The notes under the pieces: generated by a model
Database searches by the model: none
What the model was told of the DNA's origin: nothing
What the model saw: the letters and a program-made list of their open reading frames with translations, nothing else
Part shown: positions 12,579 to 24,019 of the stretch, one piece after another
How positions within the stretch are numbered: the stretch's first letter is position 1
How the letters are laid out: the number at the start of each line of letters is the position of its first letter
From: Phascolarctos cinereus
Taxonomy: Eukaryota; Chordata; Mammalia; Diprotodontia; Phascolarctidae
Assembly (NCBI RefSeq): GCF_002099425.1
Contig: NW_018343990.1
Coordinates: 434,001-498,000 of the forward strand
DNA length: 64,000 nucleotides
Direction: 5' to 3'
Program-made: the position numbers and the translations under genes

Positions 12579-12715
12579 TCCAACCACCTTAGCCCAAAGA
12601 AAAAGGGAGTGATAATATTGCACACTAGAGTTAAGAGAGACAGCAGTATTTATTGCAGAATACTCCTACCCTGAAGAAGGCATTTTCCACAGCATCAATT
12701 CAAAACCAGGAGCTG
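12579..12715 (+). repeat. Unidentified repeat, copy A
   Basis: About 137 bp that align, by eye at roughly 86% identity and without gaps, to 16,161-16,297. Shared words include 'gggagtgata', 'agcagtattta', 'agaatactcctac' and 'ctgaagaaggcattttcca'. The flanks do not align. I do not recognise the family. Copy B has an A-rich tail and sits inside a SINE, which suggests retroposition. Confidence 0.6.
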
Positions 12716-14129
12716 CATAGACAGGGTCTTCATCTAACATGCTTTATAAACAGGAATTTGGCGGGGGAGGGAAGGCAGAAGAGGAAACATATCATTTACA
12801 GTCTCAACAGAAAGTTACCACCTCCAAAGAAAGTTAGACCAAGGAGAAAATGAGGAGCTGCTTTCTTGTTTCTTTAAATGACACAAAACAAAGCCATTAA
12901 TTATAAATGCATCAACGATGCATTTATACTTCAGTACCTAAAGGGAAGAGTGAATACTAAGGATTCACATTCTTCTAATACTATCTAGTACTTGCCCCTA
13001 CATCCCCTCCAAAAGGTTAGCAATAGAACTAGTGAACAGAAAAGTTGTTTAATATATGAGAAAGGAAGGGTTGCTGAGAAACCTCACCTGTTTTAATTCC
13101 TGCCTTTGATATTTAAATAGACAGCTTGGCCAGAGACCTGACATACATCTTTTTTTTTTTTGGTCTCATTTTCTCCATCCTCCAGCAAACTCTGTTTCCC
13201 TATAGTTTCTAAGCAGCACTAAAAAGGATTGTTTTCTGAAGTTCCCTAGCTCTCTTATCAGCTAGGATGAAAAAACAAATCCAGCTGAACCCACATTTCT
13301 GAAGGTCATTTAGACTAATGTGAAAACAACTGCCAGGTGTTTTTTATGTGGTATGAAGGGCTATCTGCCATGAAGTCAGCTGCTTGCTTTCTCTGGGAAA
13401 TGGAACATCTTGTCAGAAAAGATAAGACAGGTGCTTATTTAACTAAATTTTATATTGCCTTCACCTACTATTACATCTGAATGAAAACCTCAGTGTTCAA
13501 TTCCCAAACTATTCTTGTCTCCCCATATACAGAGACTTGTATCTTTAAGTCCAGTGACAGACTTTGAAGTATTGGAAACATGCCCCTACCTAGAGCAAAA
13601 AATTATTTTAAATATTTGTTTACAATCCAAAGCAAGGTGTTTCGCTGTTTGTTGTCGCTGTTGTTGTTGTTTTAATAAGGGCCAGAGAAAGCTCCTAATA
13701 CTGTCTTTACAGAAAAAGTTCTGTAAGGTATAAATTACACTGATAGAAACAGAGAAAAGAAACTCCATTCTCCCCTTTCCTCACCCCTACCTCCTTGGCT
13801 TCTATAAATCTCAAATAAAACACTTGCAGTCACCAATGAAACAGGGTTCTGACAAAAATCAACCCATGCACCAGAAAAATTATGTTCTATGAAGTGGTTG
13901 CCAAAATAAGCATCTATTGCTTCAGGTCTGTTTTAAGAGCCAATGGGAATAGACAACTTTGATTATGTAAAATCAAAAGCCTGTTTGCTGGAACAAAATC
14001 AATGCAACTAGAATAAAGAGAGAAATTGCTTTTTTTGGAGGAAATAAAGCAAATAAATCTGATAAAAGTTTTATATCTGAGGCAAAAAAGGGAATTGATA
14101 CAAATATAGAAAGCCAAGAGTCATTTTTC
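12716..14129. other. No gene; spacer
   Basis: AT-rich sequence with a short T run near 13,150. The 60-70 codon frames here have no features. Confidence 0.35.
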
Positions 14130-14995
14130 CAAGAGATAATGACAGCTAATGACAATGATAATTATGATCATGATAAATTGTCAGCACATTTCCCAAGAAG
14201 AATCACACATTTAAACCATATGAAAAAAATGCTCCAAATCACAAAGAAAAGTGAAACAACCCTAAAGATATACCTCACACCCAAGATGGCAAAGACACTA
14301 AAATACAGAAATAGTCAATGCAAGATGGCCTTCAGGAAGAGAGGCACACTAGCACAGTGTTGGTGGAGCTGTGGATTGGTCCAACCATTCTAAAAATTGG
14401 GAGAAATGTTGAGAAACTGTTCAAGCTGTTTTTCTGAAATCCCCTTGGCTAACAATATAGCCTCACTGAGGTCAAAGACAGACACTAAAGCCAAACCATT
14501 TATATCAGCACTTTACAGGGTAGCAAAAAAAAAAAAATTCTGGAAATGATGTGGATATGCACTAATTGGGGACTAGCTGAACTAATTGTGGTATGTGGAT
14601 GTAATGAGCTATTATGCAGTAAAAATTTACAAATATGCCAAATTCAGAAAAACACAAGACTTGGATGAACAAATACATAGTGAAATAAACAGAATCAGAA
14701 TATAACATGCTTAACAATTACAATAATATAAACCAAAAATCCCCTAAAAGGCACGCAAACTCAATTTAATCATCATAACCAATTTCTATCCCAGAAAATA
14801 GATAATGAAATATACCTACCTCTCTGCTCCCAAGAAAAGGGAAGGGAACTATTGGAGTGGCTGGATGAATCAGGGAATGCAGTCAATGTTTAGGTTGGTT
14901 TTGTTTAACTGTTTTTCTTTGTTATAAGAGAGAGTTCAACAAGTAGAAATGTATCTTCCTATAGTCCAAAAATAAAATATATCAATGAAATTTTT
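14130..14995 (+). mobile_element. L1 LINE 3' fragment, older copy
   Basis: It runs parallel to the L1 copies at 37-39 and 43-44 kb: 'aaaaatgctccaaatcaca', a 'gcacactagcacagtgttgg tggagctgtg' block, 'aattggggactagctgaact', 'gtatgtggatgtaatgagct' and a 3' tail rich in A and T. The end of ORF2 is present in degraded form; no frame is open. Confidence 0.65.
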
Positions 14996-16093
14996 TTTAA
15001 AGCCTTTATTCATTTCACCTGAAGTACTTTTTTCTTTTTCTTTCTTTTTTTTTTTACTATTTTACAACAGACAGATTAGTACATATGCATTAAACATATC
15101 ACTAGAGGAGCCATCTTAATTGGGCCCAACATTTGTAAAAAAGGAAAGGAAAAAAGAAAGGAAAAAGAAAAAAGAAAAGAAAAGAAAACAAATGAGTGCA
15201 TAGATTCTTCCTAAAAATGAAGCTTGTGACAGCCCAACTGATTTAACTGTGGGCAAGACTGCTCATGAACCAAGTCAAATCAGTTTAAATTTTTAAATAT
15301 AATTATATATATGATGTTTAGATACATGGCTAAGAGAGTTACTAGTGAGAGGAAACCATTAAAAACAAACTTCTTCAACTCACTGCAATGTACTTTTGGT
15401 TCTGATACGTTGAACTTTCAGCCTTGGACATAGGAAGCTTATTTAAAAATGTACCATTAACACCCTAGAATCTCATTAAGTGCATGTGATTTCATAGCCA
15501 CCTGCTTTACTCTAAAACCTCCTCCCCATAGCACAGAATTTCCCACTTAAATCAATAACTAGGTTAGCCTTGCCCTCAGAATGGGAACATCCACCACCTG
15601 AGGAGGACGGTTCCTGTGGAGTAGAAGGAAAAAGAGAGAGATTCAGTGGGCACAGAATCACTGGAATATACCCAGAGACATGTGAATGAGGCATGTAGTT
15701 GCTTATTGTTTTCCCGCTTCTACCTCCCTTGGGTCGGCCTCTTTACACATGACCAGAAAGAAGCAAAGATTACAAACTAGTCCAGGGTCAGAGCTGCAAG
15801 AAGCAAAGATGGGTTCTGTCTACCTTGATACCAGAAAGGAGTTCTAAAAAATGTGATTTTAAAATAATCAACCATGCCACCGAGGCAAAAAAAAAAAAAA
15901 TCAACTCACTTCTTCTGGCTGAATTACACCCTGGCTCTAGGCTCTATGAATTCATTACTGGAGAGAAAATATGCATAAGGAGAGGAGGAGAAAAAGAAAA
16001 AGAATCCAGATCTTAACTCCAGGTGCACCAACTAAATTTGGACAGAAGGAAAGTATAGCAAAGGTGAGGAAGAAGCAAAGAAAGAACAATTTG
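14996..16093. other. No gene; pyrimidine and purine tracts
   Basis: A T/C-rich tract (about 15,028-15,056) and an A/G-rich tract (about 15,140-15,195) face each other about 100 bp apart and could pair as a hairpin. Otherwise unassigned. Confidence 0.4.
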
Positions 16094-16507
16094 ATTGTTG
16101 TTATCCAGGCGTGTTCACTCTTTGTGACCCCAGGTGGGGTAGTCTGGCACTTCCTTCTCCATCCATCCACCTCAGCCCAAAGAAACAGGGAGTGATAGTA
16201 TTGCACACCAGAGATAAGAGAGATAGCAGTATTTACTGTAGAATACTCCTACACTGAAGAAGGCATTTTCCATAGTGCCAACTCAGAACCACAAGCTCCA
16301 AAGATGAGGCCAAACACTAAAAAAGAAAGAAAGGGGGGGGAAAGGAAAAAAAAAAAGAAAAGATGGAGAAACGGAGGCAATCTGAGGGTTAAGTGACTTG
16401 CCCAGAGTTACACAGTTAGCAAATGTATGATGCCAGATTTGAACTCAGAAAGAGGAGCCTGCCTGACTCCAGGCCTGGTGCTCTATCCACTGCGTCACCT
16501 AATGGCC
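16094..16507 (-). mobile_element. Mar-1-type SINE split by an insertion
   Basis: The 3' part of the SINE (complement of 'ttgttgttatccaggcgtgt' to 'ccttctcca') lies at 16,094-16,161. The 5' part resumes at about 16,362 ('gatggagaaacggaggc') and ends at 16,507 ('ctatccactgcgtcacctaa'). About 200 bp of foreign sequence lies between, so the insertion is younger than the SINE. Confidence 0.65.
16161..16363 (+). repeat. Unidentified retroposon-like repeat, copy B
   Basis: The first 137 bp match copy A at 12.6 kb. They are followed by an A-rich tail from about 16,316 with G and A runs. Direction and tail fit a retroposed RNA whose 3' end faces right. I see no tRNA, 7SL or 5S boxes in it. A target duplication is not clear. 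Confidence 0.5.
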
Positions 16508-17243
16508 CTTAACAGATAAATAAGATGGAAGCAAATGCAAATAGAACAGCCCAGGACACTGGTCTTTAGAGAACAAGCAAAATGACAGCATGTTATAGAA
16601 AAGAAAGGTATGCATTCCTTCTATTCTATTATGATAAGGAGGTTGGTGAGAGTGGGATACTGTATTCCTTAAAGGAGACTTAGACATTAGAAAAATGCAG
16701 AGAAATTAGGTTGTATCCTGAGAGAAGAGGTTCAAATAACTAGAAGAAAAGACAAAATGACTGACAAAAATTGAAGGAATAAAAGTAGGACCCATGGCTG
16801 ACCAACAGCCACTCAAGGCAAATACGACTGCAAACAGACTCCAAAATACCTGCTTAGGAGAAAGGATTCATCCCATTCTATAAGGGAGCAGCTCAAAAAT
16901 GCAATCTGTATACCAAAGTTTTATTGACATGATAGATAGGATTAGCTTCTCCCTGTCTAAAATGTGAATCTGCTCTTAGATATGGACTATGACAAACCAG
17001 GGCAGGATCCAAAGAATAGAATGGTAGATCTTGGTCATCTCCAAGGGTCCTTGAAGTAAAAGATCATGAAGCATTGGCTCCCCTGATTTCATACCCCACC
17101 CCCATCCTGAAGGTGGTGCCATTAAAAACAGGAAAAACAGTGCTGGACCAGAAGGGAGGCTTAAAGCTTCCATATTTGTTATTGGCTGTTTGTCTTGATT
17201 AAGAGCATTATAAATGGTTTGATCATTGTCAAACAAGACAGAG

Positions 17244-17292
<49 letters not shown>

Positions 17293-18334
17293 GTATAGGC
17301 GTAGATGAGTACTTGTAGGGAAAATCAATACATTTGTTTTAAGGAGAAAAGAATGATGTGTATTCATGGCTGAGGACATTGTTGTGTAGACCTGAGTTGG
17401 CTATGTATGCTTAAGAAATGAGGAGCAACACCAGCAGTGTGCGACATGCACAATGTGAAGGGGAATGTACTATCCTCTTAGCCTCATAGGTAGGATACAT
17501 AGTTGACTCTAGGCACCCAACCTGAATTCACTCCTTGTAGATATATTCAATTTTATGTCAGAAACGCAAGAAACCGGGCAGTTCCCTAGCCTCAGGGCAA
17601 CCAAGTTAACAGATTACAGGCATTCTCCAAAGTCAACTAAAAAAAAAGCCATATCTGAGCACCCTATACCCACACAAAAAGAAACATATAAGAAGTTATG
17701 GCCTCCTCTATTGTCAGCAAAACCTGATGGATGAGAAATCCAACTGGGAAAGATGGAGGTCAAGCATCAACTTCCACCAGGGATACCTGACCTGCAGCAA
17801 AAGATCACCATCCAAACTAAAGCACTAAGAGCTATCACTGACGTCTGCTACTTCTGAGGAGACTTACAAATCAAATACTGATGGGCAAAGGGGGAAAGCA
17901 CTTCATGAAAAGAGTCTTCTTGCAACAGAGGATGTGAGTCATCCACTGGGCAGGGAGTTGAATTGGATGGCTATCGGGTTTCCTTCCAGCTCTAGGACTC
18001 TAGGATTTTATGATCAGCCCTTTATTCCAGAATAACATAAGGGTCCTAGCCAACATGTCTTGTTTCTGGAAGACTTGTACCTGCCAAAAAATGACATTCA
18101 ACTACCTGTGGAATGTTGCCGTGTTTCATGCAAAATGGCATGTCTCACAGGATACCAAGTATTATATGATTTAGAACTATAAGGAATCTTAGAGGATATC
18201 TTATGAATATTGCCCAAAAATAGCTCCCAAGGCTTGGGTTACTGAAAGCTTCTTCCTTAGTGGGTATATATTTCAAACACAATCTTACCTCGGAGTGTTT
18301 TATGTTTATTGGACATCCCCTATCAGTCAACTTT
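16508..18334. other. No gene; spacer
   Basis: Unique-looking sequence apart from the GT repeat at 17,249 and a MIR-like scrap near 17,900-18,010 ('tttccttccagctctaggac'). Confidence 0.35.
17249..17290. repeat. (GT)n microsatellite
   Basis: About 21 uninterrupted GT units. Confidence 0.95.
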
Positions 18335-18525
18335 TCTTTCTGTCTCTCTTTTTACAGATGAAGAAATTGAGGCACACAGAGGTGGTAATGTGCTGTAGTT
18401 CACACAGGTCAAGGTCACTGGTATTAAGTAGCAAAGCCAAAACTCACATTCCAGGTCCTCTCATTCCAAATCCAGTGTTCCTTTCATACACCACACTGAT
18501 TTTCCCCACTCCACCCCAAGACTTG
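18335..18525 (-). mobile_element. MIR-like SINE fragment
   Basis: 'ttttacagatgaagaaattg' leads through 'gttcacacaggtcaaggtc' to 'ccagtgttcctttcatacac', the complement of a MIR-type core. Confidence 0.5.
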
Positions 18526-19554
18526 AGTTAGGCAGCATCATAATTGTCCTTTACCTCTGATGGATTATGTTCATGGATAGGAGGAGTGGGAGGAGAGAAG
18601 TTATAAGTCAAACTAACATGAAGAAAGCTAGCTGCAGGTAAGTGAAGAACCCACCAAGGGAGTACTTCAAGCTAAATAGCAAGCGCATGCACTGAAAGCC
18701 ACAACAACCAAACATCCTCTCTTCTAAATGCTACTAAACAATCCTACTGGCATCATCATACCCAGAAGGCAGAGAGATAGATCTGGAAAGAGATGACTTT
18801 GAGATAGAAGACCCAATAAAGGAGAAACACCCTAAGAGCAGACTGTACATGAAATATATATACAGTATGGAAGAGGCTTTCAGAAGCCAGGACTTGGTAG
18901 CTATTTGGGGCAATAAAAGCATTTAGGAGTCCTAGATTTCACTGATTTTGCATTCCCTTCTTCCTCATTTTACTGCTGACTTATTTCATATCTTAAGTCA
19001 ATATGAATGGCTCAGTTTCTCCATTTGTATAATAGGACTAATCCATATAAGCACACTAAAAAAAAAAAACTCAAGTTGAAGGTGCAAGATTATTGCACCA
19101 TTATTCAAATTACAAGTCCACAGAAAGACTGCCTCTGATACATTCTAACCATGAGACCCTAAGCGACTCATTTAAGTTTTTAGTAGCTCAAGCAACTCCC
19201 TCAGACTCTAGATTATAGACAAGTTCCCACTCTGTATGAGTGAAAGGCATTTCTACATGAGACAGTGTTCCACACTGATGAAATTACAGTTCTAGGCATC
19301 TAAAAAATTAACATATACTCATACATTTATATATTCAAAGTAAACTTATAATTCTACAAAAGTAACAGCCTATTTTCATAGTTTTTGCTAATATTAATTC
19401 AGCCTTACTCTACACAAGTCCAAGCTAAACCATGTGATCCCTTTGGAGGTCCTGGAAAGAACACCATGAAAAGTACCTGCCCACATTCTGAGGATTGGGG
19501 GGTGGGAGGAGGGGGATGAAGAAAGAGATGACTCCAAGCAAAGGGAAAGGATAT
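18526..19554. other. No feature recognised
   Basis: Spacer; nothing nameable beyond a short A run at 19,059. Confidence 0.35.
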
Positions 19555-19725
19555 TGGAGTGGGAGTCGGGAAAACTTGGTTCTAGCTCTGGTTCTGTCAC
19601 TGACTTGCTGAATGATGTGAGACAGCACCAGTCTGGAGCTTAGTTTCTCCATTTTTGAAATGAGAAAGTTAGACTAGTATGATCTCTATGGCCTTCTCTA
19701 AGATGCTCTGAAATTCTAAGTCTAT
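19555..19725 (+). mobile_element. MIR-like SINE
   Basis: Motif order 'gtgggagtcgggaaaacttg', 'tctggttctgtcactgactt', 'tctccatttttgaaatgaga', then the 'ctatggccttctctaagatg' tail. Confidence 0.6.
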
Positions 19726-20777
19726 TATATTGGCATCAGCATCTTTGAACATGAAGGTAATAAGATATAACTCTACCTCCAGGGCTGTGGCTGAGACTGA
19801 TCTAGAAGTGAATGAAGCAAAGAGATCTCCTTCATGATATGCAAGTCCTGCCCTGACTTGGTACCAGGGTAGCCAAGCCTGAATATGTGTAAGGAGAGGG
19901 GGCAAGGCAATGGAAACAATCAGCTGGAGCCTGGCTCAGTGTTGGCCCACATTTCAGGGGAGAATATGAGAAACTACCTCCTGCCTTTTAGCTTTTATTT
20001 CTTTCGGACTTAGAAGTTTGTGATACAGTTGGAAACAGGAAGCAAGAAGGGCATGAGACTGTTTTACAAACATCTCTGGAGGGGGATTTGTTAGCAGTGT
20101 AGAATAGAATATCTTGAGTTTCTGGCTTTCAGGTCAAAAGCTTCTTCATAATAGTTGATAATGCTTTCTACAATACTGATTCCCATACTGAAAAAAAAAA
20201 AAAAACTCCTCAAACCCTTTCCAAATACAGAAAGAGGTGCTCACATTCATTTTAAGATGTCAGCATTTAAATTTTAATATTTCTCACTAGGGAACCACTT
20301 GTGAAAAACACTGGCTTTATTCTAAATGTCTAAAACCTTTATAACAAATAAGATAGAGGAATAATAGCAGAAGGTAGATTGTTGTTGAGGGGTTTTTTAA
20401 AATCACAAAACCAAATTCATTTCTTCTTCTTCTAGCCTTCAAGAAGAAGGCTAATTTTTCTGTAAGGCTTTACTATTTAATTATCCTACCTCTCTTAACA
20501 AGCCCTTCACCATTTTTTTCCCCTTTTTTCTTCCTCGGGAATATGTCAGCAGTAACCTGGGTGAGAATCCTCGAAGAGGTGTGGTTTTGTTTTAACAAAG
20601 TGCCCACTCAGCATCATTTTGTGGTAGTGCAGGTTGGGGGTACGAGATTGAGGCCAGGATATGGAAGAGGAGAGGAGAAATGGCAACCCATAGATCCACT
20701 GCTCTCCACCCTTTAGCTGAAAATATCATTCGGGCACTTTCTCCTCAAAAGGCACACATTCCTCAGTACACACTCAC

Positions 20778-20808
<31 letters not shown>

Positions 20809-21070
20809 GTGCACTCAATATAGAAATACTTATAAAGAGTAAACACAATATATACACACACAGGAAAAGGAAAGAGGATGCAAACATTCACCTTCCCACA
20901 AATAAGGGACTTTAATGGTTGTGGTGGGGATGGGGTGGGAGGGAGAGCTCTCTCAGTGGATCTCTGAACTAAGGGTGACAGAAAAGATTTTATTTTGCAG
21001 TCTGTGATGAGAGAAAAGGGTGGGATCAACAGGAAGAGAGCTGAGCTTTGAAAGGTGGGGCTCAGAGGAA
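19726..21070. other. No gene; spacer upstream of the CpG island
   Basis: Contains a (CA)n run at 20,780-20,809 and a TA/CA run near 20,850. No exon recognised. Confidence 0.4.
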
Positions 21071-21076
21071 GAGACC

Positions 21077-21086
21077 TATATAAAAG
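21077..21086 (+). promoter_or_regulatory. Candidate TATA box
   Basis: 'tatataaaag' is a consensus TATA element at the left edge of the CpG island and would set a plus-strand start near 21,110. No downstream plus-strand coding exon is recognised, so it may be chance. Confidence 0.3.
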
Positions 21087-21621
21087 ATGTGCAGGTAATT
21101 TGGAGAGCTGACCCGGAGATAGACAGCGGGGTGTGTTGGAAGGTCGGGAGAGGAAGAGGGAGCTGCATAGGTTGCCGAGTTTCTGTTGCTACCACTCAGA
21201 GAGAGGGCAGGTGACCGTAGAAGGAAACTGAGTCAACTGAGAAGACGATGCTTTGGGGAGGAGTCTCTGGGAGGAAGCACCTTGGAGAGGGCTTGAGAGG
21301 CTGGAGCAGGGCAAGCTCTCCGGCCCTTGGCCGTTGCCCTTTGCTCTGCTCCTGCTGCACCTGTAACTACCTCGTTCCCTCCGCCGGGTACAGCCCGGTC
21401 GGCTCCATGCTGCTACCAAGGCTGCCACCGCCTTAATCTCCTCCTCCTCCTCCTTCTCCTCCTCCTTCCGCAGCTCCTCCTCTAGAAGCTGCCAGTCTCC
21501 AGTCCCGCACCTCCCTAGCCCTTGCATCCGAGGTCTCCCACCTCGAGCTCACCTCGCCCCGCACCCGTCCCCCAACCCCCACCCACGCCTCGCCCCAGCT
21601 GGCCGCCCTGCGCTCACTCAC

Positions 21622-21764
21622 CGAACCTCCCCGGGAGCGGGCGGCCGCGGGTGGCGGCGGCGGCGGCGGCGGCGGGCAAGGCTGGCAGGAGCAGCAGCAG
21701 TAGCGGCAGCAGCAGCGGCGGCCGGCCGCGGCGCCGGGGCCACGGAGCGCGGCTGGGACCCCAT
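21622..21764 (-). CDS. Candidate first coding exon, unidentified gene
   Basis: On the minus strand an ATG at 21,764 has a strong context (G at -3, G at +4) and opens a frame of 47 codons plus 2 bases up to a consensus donor, 'ttcg|gtgagtgag'. The peptide starts MGSQPRSVAPAPRP, then has an alanine-rich run, seven arginines in a row and a proline-rich end. It is low-complexity, so homology cannot be judged. The rest of the gene would lie to the left, beyond a first intron of unknown length; no second exon is recognised in the window. Another frame of the same exon reads as a leucine-rich signal peptide but lacks an ATG (see findings). The exon could equally be 5' untranslated. Confidence 0.3.
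21650..21720. repeat. Trinucleotide repeats (GGC)n and (GCA)n-like
   Basis: About seven GGC units (21,652-21,674) and an interrupted GCA/GCG run (21,687-21,720). On the minus strand they supply the arginine and alanine runs of the candidate exon. Confidence 0.85.
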
Positions 21765-21778
21765 CACGCCTGGCCCAT
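21764..21778 (-). other. Short upstream ORF overlapping the candidate start
   Basis: ATG-GGC-CAG-GCG-TGA encodes MGQA. Its stop overlaps the next start as TGATG, an arrangement known to allow termination and reinitiation. Meaningful only if the minus-strand exon is real. Confidence 0.3.
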
Positions 21779-22450
21779 CGCAGACTGCCCGCTGAGCGCG
21801 GCTCCTCGCTGCGCCTCGCTCGCTTTCTCGCTCCGTCTCTCTGGCCTGGGGCGCTCACTCCATGTCTGCTGCTGGCACCAAGGGAGGCTGGAGGGGATGG
21901 TGAGGGCTGGATGACCCGACGACGGACTGAGGGAGGAAGCGGGGGATGGACCGACGCGTGGAGGGGGTGGAGGAACGCAGTAGGAGAGGGCGCAGGAGGG
22001 AGGGGAACAGGAGGGCTGGGCCGGAGCGGGAAAAGGGGCGCGGAGGCAGAGGCAGCAGCAGCTGCTGTTCCCCGGTCCGGCCTCCCTCCCTCTATCTCAG
22101 CGCTCCTGCCGCACCAAGAAAGACCTCGCAGGCTTCAACACCCAGGACAGCGCCTAGAGCCGCCTGCCCGCCCCCTTGGCCACGCCTCCCTCCTCCCCGC
22201 CCCCCCAGCTTCCTATCTCCCCGCCTCCTTGCCCCCTCCCTCCAATAGTTCCCCCCACACACACACACCCTCCGCCTTCTCTGTAGTCTTGGGTGCTGCA
22301 GAAGCACAACCATCGGCTCTTTCCTTCTCTGGCTCGAACCCGTGCCCTGCCTGCATCCACCTGGTCCTAGTGATCCGTCTTCTATTCTGCACGCTCCTCT
22401 GCTCCTGCCCGGGAAGGGGGGTGGTTGCTGTTTCTTAGACTGTACCCCTA

Positions 22451-22688
22451 CCTGGTTGCTTTTCCTGCTGCGGGGCAAGAGGGAAGTAGAAACGGGGAAA
22501 TCTGACCCCGAGGACCTGTAGGTGCCCTTCTGGCTCCCCAGTTTAGAGACCTTCTGAGTCTCTAACCTAAAGGCAGAATCAGGGTTTGCATTTTGAATTT
22601 CTTCACTTTGAGGCTTCAGTTTCAGAAATTTCAACTTAAAGTCTGACTCCACCACCACCAACAACCGATTAAAAAAAAAATCCAAAAG
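22451..22688 (+). other. Possible plus-strand first exon, 3' part
   Basis: A consensus donor, 'caaaag|gtaaggtt', follows the island at 22,688/22,689. The sequence before it has no long plus-strand frame and ends in an A run, so it would be untranslated or non-coding RNA. The true start of the exon is unknown. Confidence 0.25.
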
Positions 22689-22690
22689 GT

Positions 22691-23448
22691 AAGGTTGCTG
22701 AGCCCATCCCTCCTCTAGTTATTTTTGGGTTTTGTTTTTTTCTAGTAACACTATTGGGCTGCACTGAGCAATCTGAACCCTCTCATCCCTACCGTTGTGA
22801 TCAAGGTAATAAATTAGACTTTTGCTTCTTATAAGAAGCTAACTAGTCTTTGTAGAGATACAGTTCCTTGTCTTGGCCTCTTTAAGGGCTCTCAAAAATT
22901 ATGACAACTAATTCAGACCCTGCCATTGTTGCCTGCTGTCCTTAAATTATAATCCAGCATTTACCTACCAGTTCTTTAATAAAAGTGTTAAAGAAAGCTT
23001 AGCAAGACAGAATCTGGAATCTTCTTGTTGTGTTATCATAACAAAATGTTGTCAGATAATCTACAACATATTGACTTAGATTGAGGGGACAGCTCCCTGG
23101 GCTCCTGCTGAAGGAGAGGTCTCAAGCCACCAATTTTCCTAGTTCCACTCCTGAGCCTACCTTCAGATGAATCTAAGATATTCATATAGACAAAGAAAGA
23201 GCCCCAAACAAAACTGTATTCTGTCATGTCCCCATCTCTTTAAGTGTCCTTCCTCTTTATGAGGGGTTTAATGCCACCCCCATTACTATGCCTCATTTGT
23301 GCCTAAATGCAATCTGATACTCCAGACCTATCTTTCTACTCATCCATCAAGCTTAACCATCCTGCATTCCATTCCCTCTGTTCACTGCTTAGTACTAGTA
23401 TATTAAGGTATTGATGCCTGGTAAAGGGTTACCTTCTTAAGGACCGTT
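22691..23448. other. No feature recognised
   Basis: Spacer or intron; nothing nameable. Confidence 0.35.
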
Positions 23449-23705
23449 TAATAATAATAATGATAGCTTACATTTACATTGAGTTTACTATGTTCCAGGC
23501 ACCCTGCAAAGCACTTTACAACTATTATTTCATTTGAACCTCATAGCAGCCCTAGAAGGTAGAGGCTATTATTATCCACATTTTACAGAGGAAGGAAACT
23601 AAGGCAAAATAGAGGTTAAAGTAACTTGCCTAGGATCACACAGCTAGTGTCTAAGGCTGGAATTGAAGTCTTCCTAACACCAAGTCTAACCCTCTATGAT
23701 TTGCA
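23449..23705 (-). mobile_element. MIR SINE, nearly full length
   Basis: Complement of MIR: (taa)n, 'tatgttccaggcaccctgca', 'ccacattttacagaggaagg', 'cttgcctaggatcacacagc'. Confidence 0.75.
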
Positions 23706-23734
23706 CAATCTACCTGTTTAATATGTAATCAGAA

Positions 23735-24019
23735 ATTTTAGAGCTGGAAGGAAATTGGAAATGATCTACTCCAGTCCCCTCATTAAACAGATGAAGAAAC
23801 TGAGGCTCGGAGAGGTGGAGCAGCTTGTATAATTCATTTACCCACAGGGATAACCATCAAAAGGTAGATTTTTAATAATTATAGGAGCAAGGTGGGGTTT
23901 TGGGAGCAAGAAAGCAAGGAGTTCTTTCAGTACACTGGCATCTTCCCTCCTCCCCATCTTTGCCTCTTAAATTCCATGGTTTCCTTCAAGACTCGGCTCA
24001 AATCCCATTTTTTGCAGGA
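23735..24019. mobile_element. MIR-like fragment plus L2 scrap
   Basis: 'ttttagagctggaaggaaat', 'cagtcccctcattaaacag' and 'gaaactgaggctcggagag' mark the MIR-like unit. 'ttccttcaagactcggctca' near 23,980 is a piece of L2, cut by the RTE insertion that follows. Confidence 0.55.

Larger units (their letters stand above)
21300..22450. promoter_or_regulatory. CpG island, probable bidirectional promoter
   Basis: GC content and CpG density rise sharply above the AT-rich surroundings and fall again past 22.45 kb. It is the only such island in the window. GC-box-like words cluster at 22,140-22,230 ('ccacgcctccc', 'ccccgccccc', 'ccccgcctcc'). Candidate splice donors point outward on both strands: minus at 21,621 and plus at 22,689. 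No TATA element is seen in the island core, as is usual for CpG-island promoters. The overlapping long frames inside it (up to 197 codons on either strand) follow from the scarcity of stops in GC-rich DNA and are not evidence of protein. Confidence 0.8.

Noticed and set aside
15028-15195. Facing T/C-rich and A/G-rich tracts as a functional hairpin
   Set aside because: Low-complexity tracts of this kind are common beside LINE tails; no other sign of function.
21433-21858. 141-codon minus-strand frame with Cys/Pro runs
   Set aside because: It begins at GTG, reads through a consensus splice donor, and its repeats are the GGC/GCA triplets in a third frame.
22092-22685. 197-codon minus-strand and 175-codon plus-strand frames in the CpG island
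   Set aside because: GC-rich, low-complexity sequence with few stops; frames exist on both strands at once and show no domain.
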